Notes: a model not told the origin generated them from the letters alone. A stretch of DNA of 7,119 nucleotides from Gammaproteobacteria bacterium (GCA_027001525.1 JALTMR010000410.1:1-7119); one strand, 5' to 3'. Shown: positions 1 to 5,791, counted from the first letter of the stretch. A program made the numbers and translations.

Positions 1-621
1 CAGCTGACTAATGGCTTTGGTGAATACGTCTCCAAAGCCGGCCTGCGCCAACTGCGTATCGCTGAAACGGAAAAGTATGCCCACGTCACCTTTTTCTTCA
101 ATGGCGGTGAGGAAGACCCCTTTCCCGGCGAGGACAGAATTCTGGTTCCCTCGCCAAACGTCGCCACCTACGACAAGCAACCGGAGATGAGCGCCCCCAG
201 ACTGACAGAAAAGCTGGTGGAAGCGATCCATTCCGACAGATACGACGCCATCATCTGCAACTTTGCCAACCCGGACATGGTGGGTCACACCGGCAATTTT
301 GACGCTGCCGTCAAGGCCATCGAAGCGCTGGACGGCTGTCTTGGCGTCGTTATCGAGGAGATTCAAAAGGCGGGGGGTGAAGCCCTGATCACGGCGGATC
401 ACGGGAACGCCGAGCAGATGGTGGATATCGACAGCGGCCAGCCACACACGGCGCACACCAGCAACCTCGTCCCCTTCATCTATGTCGGCCGCACGGCAAC
501 GCCGACGGACCATCGCGGCAGCCTTGCCGATGTCGCCCCCACCATGCTCTACCTGATGGGGCTCGACATTCCCGACAATATGACAGGTCGGCCGCTTATG
601 ACGCTGACAGAAGAGAGTTGA
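1..621 (+). CDS. gpmI: 2,3-bisphosphoglycerate-independent phosphoglycerate mutase, C-terminal part
   Basis: This cytosolic glycolytic and gluconeogenic enzyme interconverts 3- and 2-phosphoglycerate using two Mn(II) ions. The frame is open from base 1, so the 5' end is cut off: 206 residues are present out of a usual 510 or so. Seen in the fragment are the family signature [19 protein letters not shown] (residues 20-38), the metal-site motif NPDMVGH (Asp92, His96), TADHGN (Asp133, His134) and the HTAHT motif supplying the last metal histidine. The catalytic serine lies upstream of the window. All metal ligands that should be in this half are present, so the enzyme looks functional. The TGA stop overlaps a possible TTG start of envC (TTGA, 618-621), which suggests translational coupling. 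The gpmI-envC pairing is widely conserved in Gammaproteobacteria. Identification is secure; the internal ATG at 187 is not the start. Confidence 0.97.
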   Translation, partial: QLTNGFGEYVSKAGLRQLRIAETEKYAHVTFFFNGGEEDPFPGEDRILVPSPNVATYDKQPEMSAPRLTEKLVEAIHSDRYDAIICNFANPDMVGHTGNFDAAVKAIEALDGCLGVVIEEIQKAGGEALITADHGNAEQMVDIDSGQPHTAHTSNLVPFIYVGRTATPTDHRGSLADVAPTMLYLMGLDIPDNMTGRPLMTLTEES

Positions 622-1826
622 CCGCTCACCTCTTTTTTTCTCGCACCACGTCAGCGCCGTTGCCCCTCCTGATCTTCCGGGAGGGGGCCAACACTCTTCG
701 CCGCAAAGCACTCCCGCTGTTTGCTGTCGCCATTTCGCTGGCAATGCCCATCGCCTGGGCCTCGGAACCCGACCAGGGGCGACAGCTAAAACAACTGCGC
801 GGTGAAATCCATACACTCCAGCAACACCTGAAAAACGATAAACAGGAGAAGGCCAGACTTTTCTCGGCCCTGAAACAGGCCGACAAAAAAATCTCCCGCC
901 TCAGCCGCAGCCTTAAAAAAACTCGCAGGCAACTCAACAAACAACGAAAAACCTACCACCAGACACAAGCGAAAATCAGCCAGCTCCAGAAAAACCTGGC
1001 CCAGCACAAAGAGCAACTGACACAACATATGCGCTCGGGCTACAGCGCCGGCCAGCAGCCGGCGCTCAAACTGCTTCTCAACCAGAGCGACCCGGCCCAG
1101 GCGGGTCGGGTGCTAACCTACTACCGCTATTTCACGCAAGCACAACTTCAGGCCATTGACGACACCCGCGCCAGCGTCCAGCGACTTTCGGCGGCGGAAG
1201 AGGCGCTGCGCCGGGAAACCCTCAAGCTCAGTCAACTGCAACAGGAGCAGGAGTCCCAACTGCAAAGGCTGGGCGAAACAAAGGCCGAACGAAAGCAACT
1301 GCTGGCAAACCTCGATCAGCGCATCCAGACAAAAGAGCAGAAACTGCAGCACCTCATCGAAAATGAGAAACGTCTTGCTTCACTGCTCAAAGACCTGGAA
1401 AAACAGGCCACCGCTCGCGCCTTTCAAGGTCAGAATCTGAGCCAGCTGAAACGCAAACTCAAGTGGCCCACCCAGGGTAAATTGCTGCACCGCTTCGGCA
1501 CTTCCCGTGACAAAGGTGACCTCAAGTGGCAAGGCGTTTTGATTGGCGGTAAGGAGGGGCAGAACATTCACGCCATCGCACCGGGCAAGGTGGTGTTTTC
1601 CGACTGGCTAAGAGGCTACGGACTGACGCTGATTATTGATCATGGCAATAGCTATATGAGCATCTATAGTCACAACCAAAGCCTCTATAAAGACGTGCAT
1701 GACAAGGTTGAAGGGCGTGAACTGATTGCCAGCATGGGCAGCAGTGGCGGCAATGACAAACAGGGCCTCTATTTTGAAATCCGCCACCAGGGCAGACCGG
1801 TCAACCCGGCTCGCTGGTGCCGCTAA
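618..1826 (+). CDS. envC: Murein hydrolase activator EnvC (coiled coil plus degenerate LytM/M23 domain)
   Basis: EnvC acts in the periplasm at the division site, where it is recruited by FtsEX and switches on N-acetylmuramoyl-L-alanine amidases (AmiA/AmiB) for daughter-cell separation. Counting from the TTG at 618 (402 residues; E. coli EnvC has 419), a signal peptide core lies at about 28-48 (RRK basic end, then a hydrophobic run ending AWA before SEP). A long Gln/Lys/Leu-rich coiled coil spans about 53-275, and a LytM domain spans 285-400. The LytM fold is recognisable ([43 protein letters not shown]), but zinc ligands are lost. Active M23 enzymes have an H-x3-D and an HxH; here the corresponding stretches read LKWQG and GLYFE. 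This is what is expected of an activator without peptidase activity. The start is uncertain: there is no ATG upstream of the signal peptide. TTG 618 overlaps the gpmI stop; TTG 660 and CTG 669 are alternatives. Confidence 0.92.
   Translation: MTAHLFFSRTTSAPLPLLIFREGANTLRRKALPLFAVAISLAMPIAWASEPDQGRQLKQLRGEIHTLQQHLKNDKQEKARLFSALKQADKKISRLSRSLKKTRRQLNKQRKTYHQTQAKISQLQKNLAQHKEQLTQHMRSGYSAGQQPALKLLLNQSDPAQAGRVLTYYRYFTQAQLQAIDDTRASVQRLSAAEEALRRETLKLSQLQQEQESQLQRLGETKAERKQLLANLDQRIQTKEQKLQHLIENEKRLASLLKDLEKQATARAFQGQNLSQLKRKLKWPTQGKLLHRFGTSRDKGDLKWQGVLIGGKEGQNIHAIAPGKVVFSDWLRGYGLTLIIDHGNSYMSIYSHNQSLYKDVHDKVEGRELIASMGSSGGNDKQGLYFEIRHQGRPVNPARWCR
679..687 (+). promoter_or_regulatory. Strong Shine-Dalgarno-like tract without a standard start codon behind it
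   Basis: The purine tract GGGAGGGGG lies 8 bases before a CTT codon (696-698). That codon sits exactly where the envC signal peptide should begin (RRKALPLF...). No in-frame ATG, GTG or TTG follows at suitable spacing. The tract may be the true ribosome binding site with a variant start, or simply coding sequence read from TTG 618. Confidence 0.3.
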
Positions 1827-1834
1827 TCTTTCCC

Positions 1835-1861
1835 TTGTAAGCCGCTGCAATAAGTTAGTAT
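1835..1861 (+). promoter_or_regulatory. Weak candidate promoter upstream of ctpA
   Basis: TTGTAA (1835-1840) and TAGTAT (1856-1861) resemble sigma-70 boxes, but the 15-bp spacer is short. The 73-90 base gap between envC and ctpA has no terminator hairpin, so ctpA is probably also transcribed from upstream. This site would add an internal start at best. Confidence 0.2.
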
Positions 1862-1901
1862 GCTCGACGATCTTTTGACTTACCTGAGAATTCTGGAATA
1901 T

Positions 1902-1910
1902 GGGACGGAG
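1902..1910 (+). promoter_or_regulatory. Ribosome binding site deciding the ctpA start
   Basis: GGGACGGAG (1902-1910) is followed by a 7-base spacer and ATG at 1918. The in-frame ATG at 1900 has no comparable site upstream and overlaps this one, so 1918 is preferred. Confidence 0.7.
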
Positions 1911-1917
1911 CCGCCAA

Positions 1918-3228
1918 ATGAAATCTTCCATGCGTAACACGCTACTCGTCAGTATCGGCCTGGTCATGGGTGCATCGCTCACCATCGGCCAAAACGTCAT
2001 GGCAGAGAAAGAGGTGATCAAAGCATCGCCCCTGCCGCTGGAAGAGCTTCGTACCTTCTCCGAGGTATTTGGCAAGATCAAATCCGACTACGTGGAGCCC
2101 ACTGAAGACGCCTCGCTGCTCAACAACGCCATTCGCGGCATGCTGACCGGCCTCGACCCACACTCCACCTACCTTGATGCCGATGCCTACAAAGAGCTGC
2201 AAGTTGGCACCTCCGGCGAATTCGGCGGACTGGGCATCGAAGTGGGCATGGAAAACGGCTTTGTCAAAGTCATCTCACCCATCGATGACACTCCCGCGCA
2301 ACGTGCGGGAGTGGCCGCAGGCGACGTGATCATTCGCATTGATGACACCCCGATCAAGGGTTTGACCCTCAACCAGTCCGTTAAATTGATGCGCGGCAAG
2401 CCCGGCACCGATATTGAGCTAACGATCATTCGCGAAGGAAAAGACAAGCCACTCAAGATCGTGATCACCCGCGACATCATCCAGGTCAACAGCGTCAAAC
2501 ACCGCCTGCTCGACCCGGATTACGGCTACGTTCGCATCACCCAGTTTCAATCGAAAACCGGGGAAGATCTCATCAAGGCCATCAGCAAGCTTAAGAAAGA
2601 GAGCGGCCAGGACAACCTGAACGGCCTGATTCTGGATCTGCGCAACAACCCTGGCGGCGTACTCAACGCAGCAGTCAGTGTCTCGGACGCCTTTCTCACC
2701 GATGGCCTGGTTGTCTACACAGAAGGCCGCGTCAAAGACTCCAAAATGGAGTTTAAAGCCACCCCTAACGATGTCATCAAAGGCGCGCCCCTGATTGTCC
2801 TGGTCAACGGCGGCTCGGCATCGGCATCCGAAATCGTGGCTGGCGCATTGCAGGACCACAAACGCGCCATCATCATGGGCAGCAAAACCTTTGGCAAAGG
2901 CTCAGTGCAGACCATACTCCCCATGCAGAATGGTGCCGCACTGAAACTCACCACGGCCCGCTACTACACCCCGGCGGGGCGCTCAATTCAAGCGGAAGGC
3001 ATCACGCCCGACATCCCGCTGGAACGCGTCAAGATTACGAAAATCGATGCTTCCGGTTTCGAAAGCGTCAAGGAAGCAGACCTCAGCGGCCATCTGGAAA
3101 ACAACAGCAGCCAAGGTGACAAGGGCACTGATAGCGATCAAGAAAAGCAATCACTGGCCGACAAGGATTACCAGCTATACGAAGCACTTAACTTGCTTAA
3201 AGGGCTCCACATTCTGCAAAGAAACTAA
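1918..3228 (+). CDS. ctpA: Periplasmic carboxyl-terminal processing protease (S41 family, PDZ-containing)
   Basis: This serine protease of the Prc/Tsp/CtpA group recognises C-termini of periplasmic proteins. From ATG 1918 it has 436 residues: a signal peptide (1-29, basic MRN, hydrophobic core, cut after NVMA), an N-terminal helical part (40-95), a PDZ domain (about 100-175, with the GEFGGLGIEV loop and AQRAGVAAGDVIIRID), and an S41 domain (about 185-375). The catalytic residues are clear: Ser302 in GGSASASEI, then Lys327 and Gln331 in TFGKGSVQ, with the family's 25-residue Ser-Lys spacing. The oxyanion-side motif LDLRNNPGG is also intact. These positions match what I recall for Pseudomonas aeruginosa CtpA. 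There, CtpA works with the lipoprotein LbcA to degrade peptidoglycan cross-link hydrolases such as MepM. The C-terminus (375-436) is charged and ends in a short helix-prone stretch. It lies between envC and the deacetylase gene, so a cell-wall role is the natural inference. No LbcA gene is seen here. Confidence 0.95.
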   Translation: MKSSMRNTLLVSIGLVMGASLTIGQNVMAEKEVIKASPLPLEELRTFSEVFGKIKSDYVEPTEDASLLNNAIRGMLTGLDPHSTYLDADAYKELQVGTSGEFGGLGIEVGMENGFVKVISPIDDTPAQRAGVAAGDVIIRIDDTPIKGLTLNQSVKLMRGKPGTDIELTIIREGKDKPLKIVITRDIIQVNSVKHRLLDPDYGYVRITQFQSKTGEDLIKAISKLKKESGQDNLNGLILDLRNNPGGVLNAAVSVSDAFLTDGLVVYTEGRVKDSKMEFKATPNDVIKGAPLIVLVNGGSASASEIVAGALQDHKRAIIMGSKTFGKGSVQTILPMQNGAALKLTTARYYTPAGRSIQAEGITPDIPLERVKITKIDASGFESVKEADLSGHLENNSSQGDKGTDSDQEKQSLADKDYQLYEALNLLKGLHILQRN

Positions 3229-3250
3229 ATAACCCGGCAGACAACATTCA

Positions 3251-4183
3251 GTGCACAAACAGAGAGACAAAAACGGCCCATTCTCACCGGCAACCTTCAT
3301 GGCGAAATGGGTCGTTCTTTTTTTGTGCCTGACCACAGCGCCCGCCCATGCCACCGAAGTGGCAAGAATAGCCATTATTATTGACGACCTGGGAGATCAG
3401 TGGCGCGCAGGCTCCCGAGCCATCAACCTGCCCGGCTCCATGACCTACGCCTTCCTGCCGCACACCCCTCACGCGGTTGAACTGGCCAACAAAGCCCACG
3501 ATCAGGGAAAAGAGGTCATGCTTCACCTGCCGATGCAGTCGATGGATGCCAAATCATTGGGGCCGGGCGGGCTGACCCTCGACATGAGCAAGGCCCTCTT
3601 TGTTCGCGCTGTTCGAGATGACATCAGCGCCATTCCCCACGTCCGTGGCATTAACAACCACATGGGCAGCCTGCTGACCCGCCACCCCGGTCATATGCAG
3701 TGGCTGATGGAGGAGATCAACCACCACGGCGACCTGTTTTTCATCGACAGCCGCACCACACACCACACCGTGGCTGAACAGGTGGCCAGAGAGAACCACG
3801 TCCCGGTACAGCGCCGCGACGTCTTTCTCGATGATGACCCCAGTCCGGAGGCCATCGCTTTTCAATTTCATCGCCTGCTCAAAAAAGCCCGGCACGAAGG
3901 GATGGCCATTGGCATCGGCCACCCCTACGACACCACGCTGAGCCTGTTGGAGCGGATGCTCCCCCAACTGGAGGAAAAAGGCATCAAGCTGGTGCACGCC
4001 AGCGAACTATTCCAGTCCCCACCACCCCCCTCACCTGAAATACGCATGGCAGACTCGCCGCAAATTGACAAACATCTCGTCTACCTTGCCGAGCCACCTC
4101 AGCCCCCCACATCCCCCGCTGAACAAGAGACACAACCCCAACTGGGAACGGAACATGAAACTGGCACACAACCTGCTATATAA
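3251..4183 (+). CDS. yibQ: Divergent polysaccharide deacetylase family protein (YibQ-like, DUF610)
   Basis: This is an exported protein with a divergent NodB/polysaccharide-deacetylase fold; the substrate of the family is not established. The start could be GTG 3251 (310 residues, 22 bases after ctpA) or ATG 3299 (294 residues). Neither has a good ribosome binding site. ATG 3299 gives a textbook signal peptide (MAKWVVLFLCLTT, cut after AHA). Numbered from GTG 3251, family motifs are IAIIIDDLGD (40-49, metal-site aspartates), LPHTPHA (69-75), EVMLHLPMQS (88-97), GINNHMGSLLT (133-143), FFIDSRTT (163-170), VFLDDDPS (191-198) and AIGIGHPYDTT (219-229). After the domain (about residue 255) comes an unusual tail of about 55 residues rich in Pro, Glu, Gln and Thr. 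The gene closes the gpmI-envC-ctpA operon, as yibQ follows envC in E. coli, so a link to cell-wall turnover or division is inferred from context only. Confidence 0.9.
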   Translation: MHKQRDKNGPFSPATFMAKWVVLFLCLTTAPAHATEVARIAIIIDDLGDQWRAGSRAINLPGSMTYAFLPHTPHAVELANKAHDQGKEVMLHLPMQSMDAKSLGPGGLTLDMSKALFVRAVRDDISAIPHVRGINNHMGSLLTRHPGHMQWLMEEINHHGDLFFIDSRTTHHTVAEQVARENHVPVQRRDVFLDDDPSPEAIAFQFHRLLKKARHEGMAIGIGHPYDTTLSLLERMLPQLEEKGIKLVHASELFQSPPPPSPEIRMADSPQIDKHLVYLAEPPQPPTSPAEQETQPQLGTEHETGTQPAI

Positions 4184-4184
4184 T
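4179..4184 (+). promoter_or_regulatory. Candidate -10 box over the deacetylase stop codon
   Basis: TATAAT matches the sigma-70 consensus in full and overlaps the TAA stop (4181-4183). ATGAAA at 4155-4160 (4 of 6 to TTGACA, 18-bp spacer) could be the -35. Transcription would begin near 4191 and run into the terminator at 4238-4267. Confidence 0.35.
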
Positions 4185-4188
4185 ATTC

Positions 4189-4267
4189 GTGTCTAGCCCT
4201 GCTAGGCACTGTAGTCATCTCTTCCTACCCTCCTTCTAAAGGGCGCCATTTGGCCGCCCTTTTTTTT
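4189..4267 (+). ncRNA. Candidate 3'UTR small RNA (stem-loop, C/U-rich linker, terminator)
   Basis: The segment starts with a 9-bp stem (GTGTCTAGC at 4189-4197 with GCTAGGCAC at 4201-4209, one U-G pair, triloop CCT). A weakly structured C/U-rich linker follows (about 4216-4237) and contains CCTCCTT (4229-4235), identical to the 16S rRNA anti-Shine-Dalgarno core. It ends in an intrinsic terminator with eight T. This layout is typical of Hfq-type small RNAs made from a 3' end. Such an RNA could be started at the TATAAT at 4179 or cut from the operon mRNA. The alternative is an ordinary operon 3' end. No known RNA family is recognised. Confidence 0.35.
4238..4267 (+). terminator. Intrinsic terminator of the gpmI-envC-ctpA-yibQ operon
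   Basis: The left arm AAAGGGCGCC and right arm GGCCGCCCTTT form a stem with one bulged C and an ATTT loop. Eight T in a row follow (4260-4267). This is the strongest terminator in the window and separates the envelope operon from yajL. Confidence 0.88.
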
Positions 4268-4307
4268 GCCCTGATGCGCCAGTTTTTTGACTCCTGGAGT
4301 CGAGTTA

Positions 4308-4338
4308 TTGACGAACCGCCAATTTATTGGCCTATTAT
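4308..4338 (+). promoter_or_regulatory. Candidate yajL promoter with a dyad in its spacer
   Basis: TTGACG (4308-4313) and TATTAT (4333-4338) are good -35 and -10 boxes but are 19 bp apart. The spacer contains the inverted repeat GCCAAT-TT-ATTGGC (4318-4331). A long spacer with a central dyad is the arrangement seen at MerR-family promoters. No MerR-type gene is in the window. Confidence 0.35.
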
Positions 4339-4427
4339 CCTGGTAATCGAACCACTGAACACGCCTTCTTGGAGACCACTGAAGAAAAACCTTAGAATGC
4401 TGTTCCGACAGAATCAGGTCACACAGA

Positions 4428-4435
4428 GGAAGGAG
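4428..4435 (+). promoter_or_regulatory. Ribosome binding site deciding the yajL start
   Basis: GGAAGGAG is followed by a 6-base spacer and GTG at 4442. The frame is open further upstream to about 4250, but only this start has a ribosome binding site and gives the family's usual N-terminus. Confidence 0.88.
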
Positions 4436-4441
4436 CACCCA

Positions 4442-5002
4442 GTGAGCAAAATATTAATTCCACTCGCCCAGCGCTGCGAAGAGCTGGAGGCCGTTACACT
4501 TATCGACCTGCTGCGCCGAGCCCGGTTCGAGGTGGTCACCGCGGGCCTCGAGGCGGAAGTCACGCCCATTCTCGCCGCCCGGGGAACGCGTTTGCTACCC
4601 GACACCACGCTGGAAGAGGCACTGAAACAAACATTCGACATGATCGTGCTGCCCGGCGGCCTTCCCGGAGCCGACTATCTCAACCAGGATGCCCGCATCA
4701 TCAACCTGCTCACCACGATGGCACGTAACGACAAATACATCGCTGCCATCTGCGCGGCCCCCAGAGCCCTCGTCACCGCCGGCCTTCTGGCAGGGAAACG
4801 AGCCACCAGCTACCCCGGCACTCTGGACAAGATGACCATCCCCGACTTCACTTTCAGCAATGATGCCGTCGCCGTCGATGGCAAGATCATCACCTCCAGA
4901 GGGCCCGGCACGGCGATGGAGTTTGCCCTCACCCTGATCCAACTGCTGGGTGGAGAAAAAAGAAGAAAAGAGGTTGAAGAGCCCCTTCTGGCAGATGGTT
5001 GA
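4442..5002 (+). CDS. yajL: DJ-1/PfpI family protein, YajL-like
   Basis: This cytosolic DJ-1 superfamily protein has 186 residues from GTG 4442; E. coli YajL has 196. YajL and DJ-1 are linked to protection from oxidative and carbonyl stress; the exact reaction (deglycase, chaperone or glyoxalase) is disputed. Seen are the N-terminal strand MSKILIPLA, the active-site glutamate in CEELEAVTLIDLL (Glu14), the IVLPGG loop (68-73), the nucleophile-elbow cysteine Cys104 in AAICAAPRAL, and the C-terminal TSRGPGTAMEFAL motif (151-163). These line up with YajL along the whole length. An unusual point is Cys12 just before the EE pair, where YajL and DJ-1 have Ser or Ala (APGSEE, APGAEE); this puts a second thiol close to the active site. 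The gene stands alone between the operon terminator and the next small gene, behind its own probable promoter. Its relation to the neighbours is unknown. Confidence 0.92.
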   Translation: MSKILIPLAQRCEELEAVTLIDLLRRARFEVVTAGLEAEVTPILAARGTRLLPDTTLEEALKQTFDMIVLPGGLPGADYLNQDARIINLLTTMARNDKYIAAICAAPRALVTAGLLAGKRATSYPGTLDKMTIPDFTFSNDAVAVDGKIITSRGPGTAMEFALTLIQLLGGEKRRKEVEEPLLADG

Positions 5003-5114
5003 GATTCACCCGGACAAACACAATACCAGCCCCGCCGGAACTGCGGCCCTCATGCCACAAGCCCCTGCTGCCGCTCACCCTAGTGTGGTGCACAGAAGTA
5101 CACCGATCTCTTCA

Positions 5115-5120
5115 TATTGT
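5115..5120 (+). promoter_or_regulatory. Weak candidate -10 for the 43-residue gene
   Basis: TATTGT matches 5 of 6 bases of TATAAT and lies 28 bases before the start codon. No convincing -35 is found (TGCACA at 5089-5094 is 20 bp away). An imperfect dyad lies just upstream (5087-5104). Confidence 0.2.
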
Positions 5121-5135
5121 CGGGTCGGAAAAGAT

Positions 5136-5141
5136 AAGGAG
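5136..5141 (+). promoter_or_regulatory. Ribosome binding site of the 43-residue gene
   Basis: AAGGAG with a 7-base spacer to ATG 5149 is as good as any in the window. An ATG at 5144 is too close to the site and would make only a two-codon reading frame (ATGTCATGA), whose stop overlaps the real start. Confidence 0.75.
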
Positions 5142-5148
5142 ATATGTC

Positions 5149-5280
5149 ATGACGGAGCAACAGAAAGCCCCTGAACAGGAGCATGGAGCAGCGACCCAGG
5201 AGTGCTGCGAGCTATACGGCGAATATTGCTACCCGTGCCAGGCCACAGAGAGCGCAGAAAAATACGGCGAAACACATTGA
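5149..5280 (+). CDS. Small cysteine-rich protein, unknown function (43 residues)
   Basis: I do not recognise this protein. From ATG 5149 it encodes 43 residues with a polar, Glu/Gln-rich start (1-18), then the core ECCELYGEYCYPCQ (18-31). Its four cysteines (19, 20, 27, 30) are spaced CC-x6-C-x2-C, followed by a short charged end. There is no signal peptide or membrane segment, so it is probably cytosolic and acidic. The cysteines could bind a metal such as zinc or iron, or form disulfides; nothing in the sequence decides between these. Reasons to believe it is real: a strong AAGGAG ribosome binding site 7 bases upstream, an intrinsic terminator starting 16 bases after the stop, and a tight motif of Cys, Tyr and Gly unlike random translation. 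It lies 146 bases after yajL, with a possible -10 (TATTGT, 5115-5120), so it is probably its own unit or a distal part of the yajL transcript. Confidence 0.68.
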   Translation: MTEQQKAPEQEHGAATQECCELYGEYCYPCQATESAEKYGETH

Positions 5281-5295
5281 GCTAAGCAGCACCCC

Positions 5296-5335
5296 AAACA
5301 GCCCGACCACACCCCAAATGTGTGCGGGCTGTTTT
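5296..5335 (+). terminator. Intrinsic terminator after the 43-residue gene
   Basis: AAACAGCCCG (5296-5305) pairs with CGGGCTGTTT (5325-5334). An inner CACAC/GTGTG stem continues it after a two-base bulge, with a 7-base loop. The T-run is short (four T), but the stem is long and stable. The A-run on the left would also allow some termination on the opposite strand. Confidence 0.8.
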
Positions 5336-5373
5336 CGCATCAGCGACAGCAATCCGGGCCGGATACAGATGAC

Positions 5374-5402
5374 ATGAGAGTTTTGCAACAGCCTGCTAGA
5401 AT
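5374..5402 (+). promoter_or_regulatory. Promoter of the two-membrane-segment protein gene
   Basis: ATGAGA (5374-5379, 4 of 6 to TTGACA), a 17-bp spacer and TAGAAT (5397-5402, 5 of 6), preceded by TGC, form an extended -10 promoter. Transcription would start near 5409, about 26 bases before the ATG. Confidence 0.55.
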
Positions 5403-5434
5403 GGTCACTCTTTTTTCAGCGACCACCAGACGAC

Positions 5435-5782
5435 ATGACCGACCAACAGACGCTAAGCGCCATCAAAAAGATCAAAAAGACCCACGAGAATCTTGTTGTC
5501 TATGGCGGCATCGCCGTCGCCTTTATCCTGCTGATCTATTTTTTCACCTTTCCGCAGCTCATTGACAGAGGAGCAACTGCCGCGCTGTGGTTTCAGGGAA
5601 TTACCACCGTGCTGGCCGGATTTTACTTTGTCTACCTGAAGAAAATCGCCTATGCCATGACCAAGCTTCTGTTGGGGCGGGACCCCGTCAGAAAGCAGCT
5701 ATTGGCCAACCTCACACCAGCCGATCTATTGAAAGAAGACGAGACACTTGCGCAGCTGGCGACGCAATATCGAAACACCTGA
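5435..5782 (+). CDS. Small membrane protein with two predicted transmembrane segments, unknown function
   Basis: I do not recognise this 115-residue protein. It has a short basic N-terminus (KKIKK at 11-15) and a first hydrophobic segment at about 20-40 (ending in LLIYFFTFP). A short loop with Asp44 and Arg45 follows, then a second segment at about 48-68 (ALWFQGITTVLAGFYFVYL), KK at 69-70, and a soluble C-terminal part of about 45 residues ([19 protein letters not shown]...). By the positive-inside rule both ends should face the cytoplasm. There is no signal peptide cleavage site. The start at 5435 has no strong ribosome binding site but lies just behind a good promoter. A hairpin follows the stop. 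Codon use resembles the neighbouring genes, so it looks native. It converges with ubiB; the C-terminal domain may be what contacts a partner, but this is a guess. Confidence 0.8.
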   Translation: MTDQQTLSAIKKIKKTHENLVVYGGIAVAFILLIYFFTFPQLIDRGATAALWFQGITTVLAGFYFVYLKKIAYAMTKLLLGRDPVRKQLLANLTPADLLKEDETLAQLATQYRNT

Positions 5783-5791
5783 GAAGCGCTG

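Noticed and set aside
1480..1823. The envC LytM domain as an active zinc endopeptidase
   Set aside because: Most of the zinc and catalytic positions are replaced (LKWQG and GLYFE instead of H-x3-D and HxH), which marks it as an activator.
3554..3997. A 147-codon - strand frame inside the deacetylase gene
   Set aside because: It mirrors the GC-rich third positions of the real gene and shows no family motifs.
4287..4310. A TTGACT box followed by CTGGAGTCGAG, resembling the left half of a ZntR/CadR-type metal-regulator promoter
   Set aside because: The right half-site is missing and there is no -10 box 19-20 bp downstream, so the likeness covers only one half and is probably chance.
4250..4441. 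A longer open frame giving yajL 64 extra N-terminal residues
   Set aside because: It begins inside the terminator, has no ribosome binding site, and runs through the promoter region. GTG 4442 has a near-perfect site and starts at the family's normal N-terminus.
5020..5052. A GC-rich pairing (CCGC with GCGG) after yajL as a terminator
   Set aside because: The stem is only about 4 bp and there is no T-run behind it.
4950..5174. A 74-codon + strand frame across the end of yajL and the leader of the next gene
   Set aside because: It is out of frame with both real genes and has no usable ribosome binding site; its composition is unremarkable.
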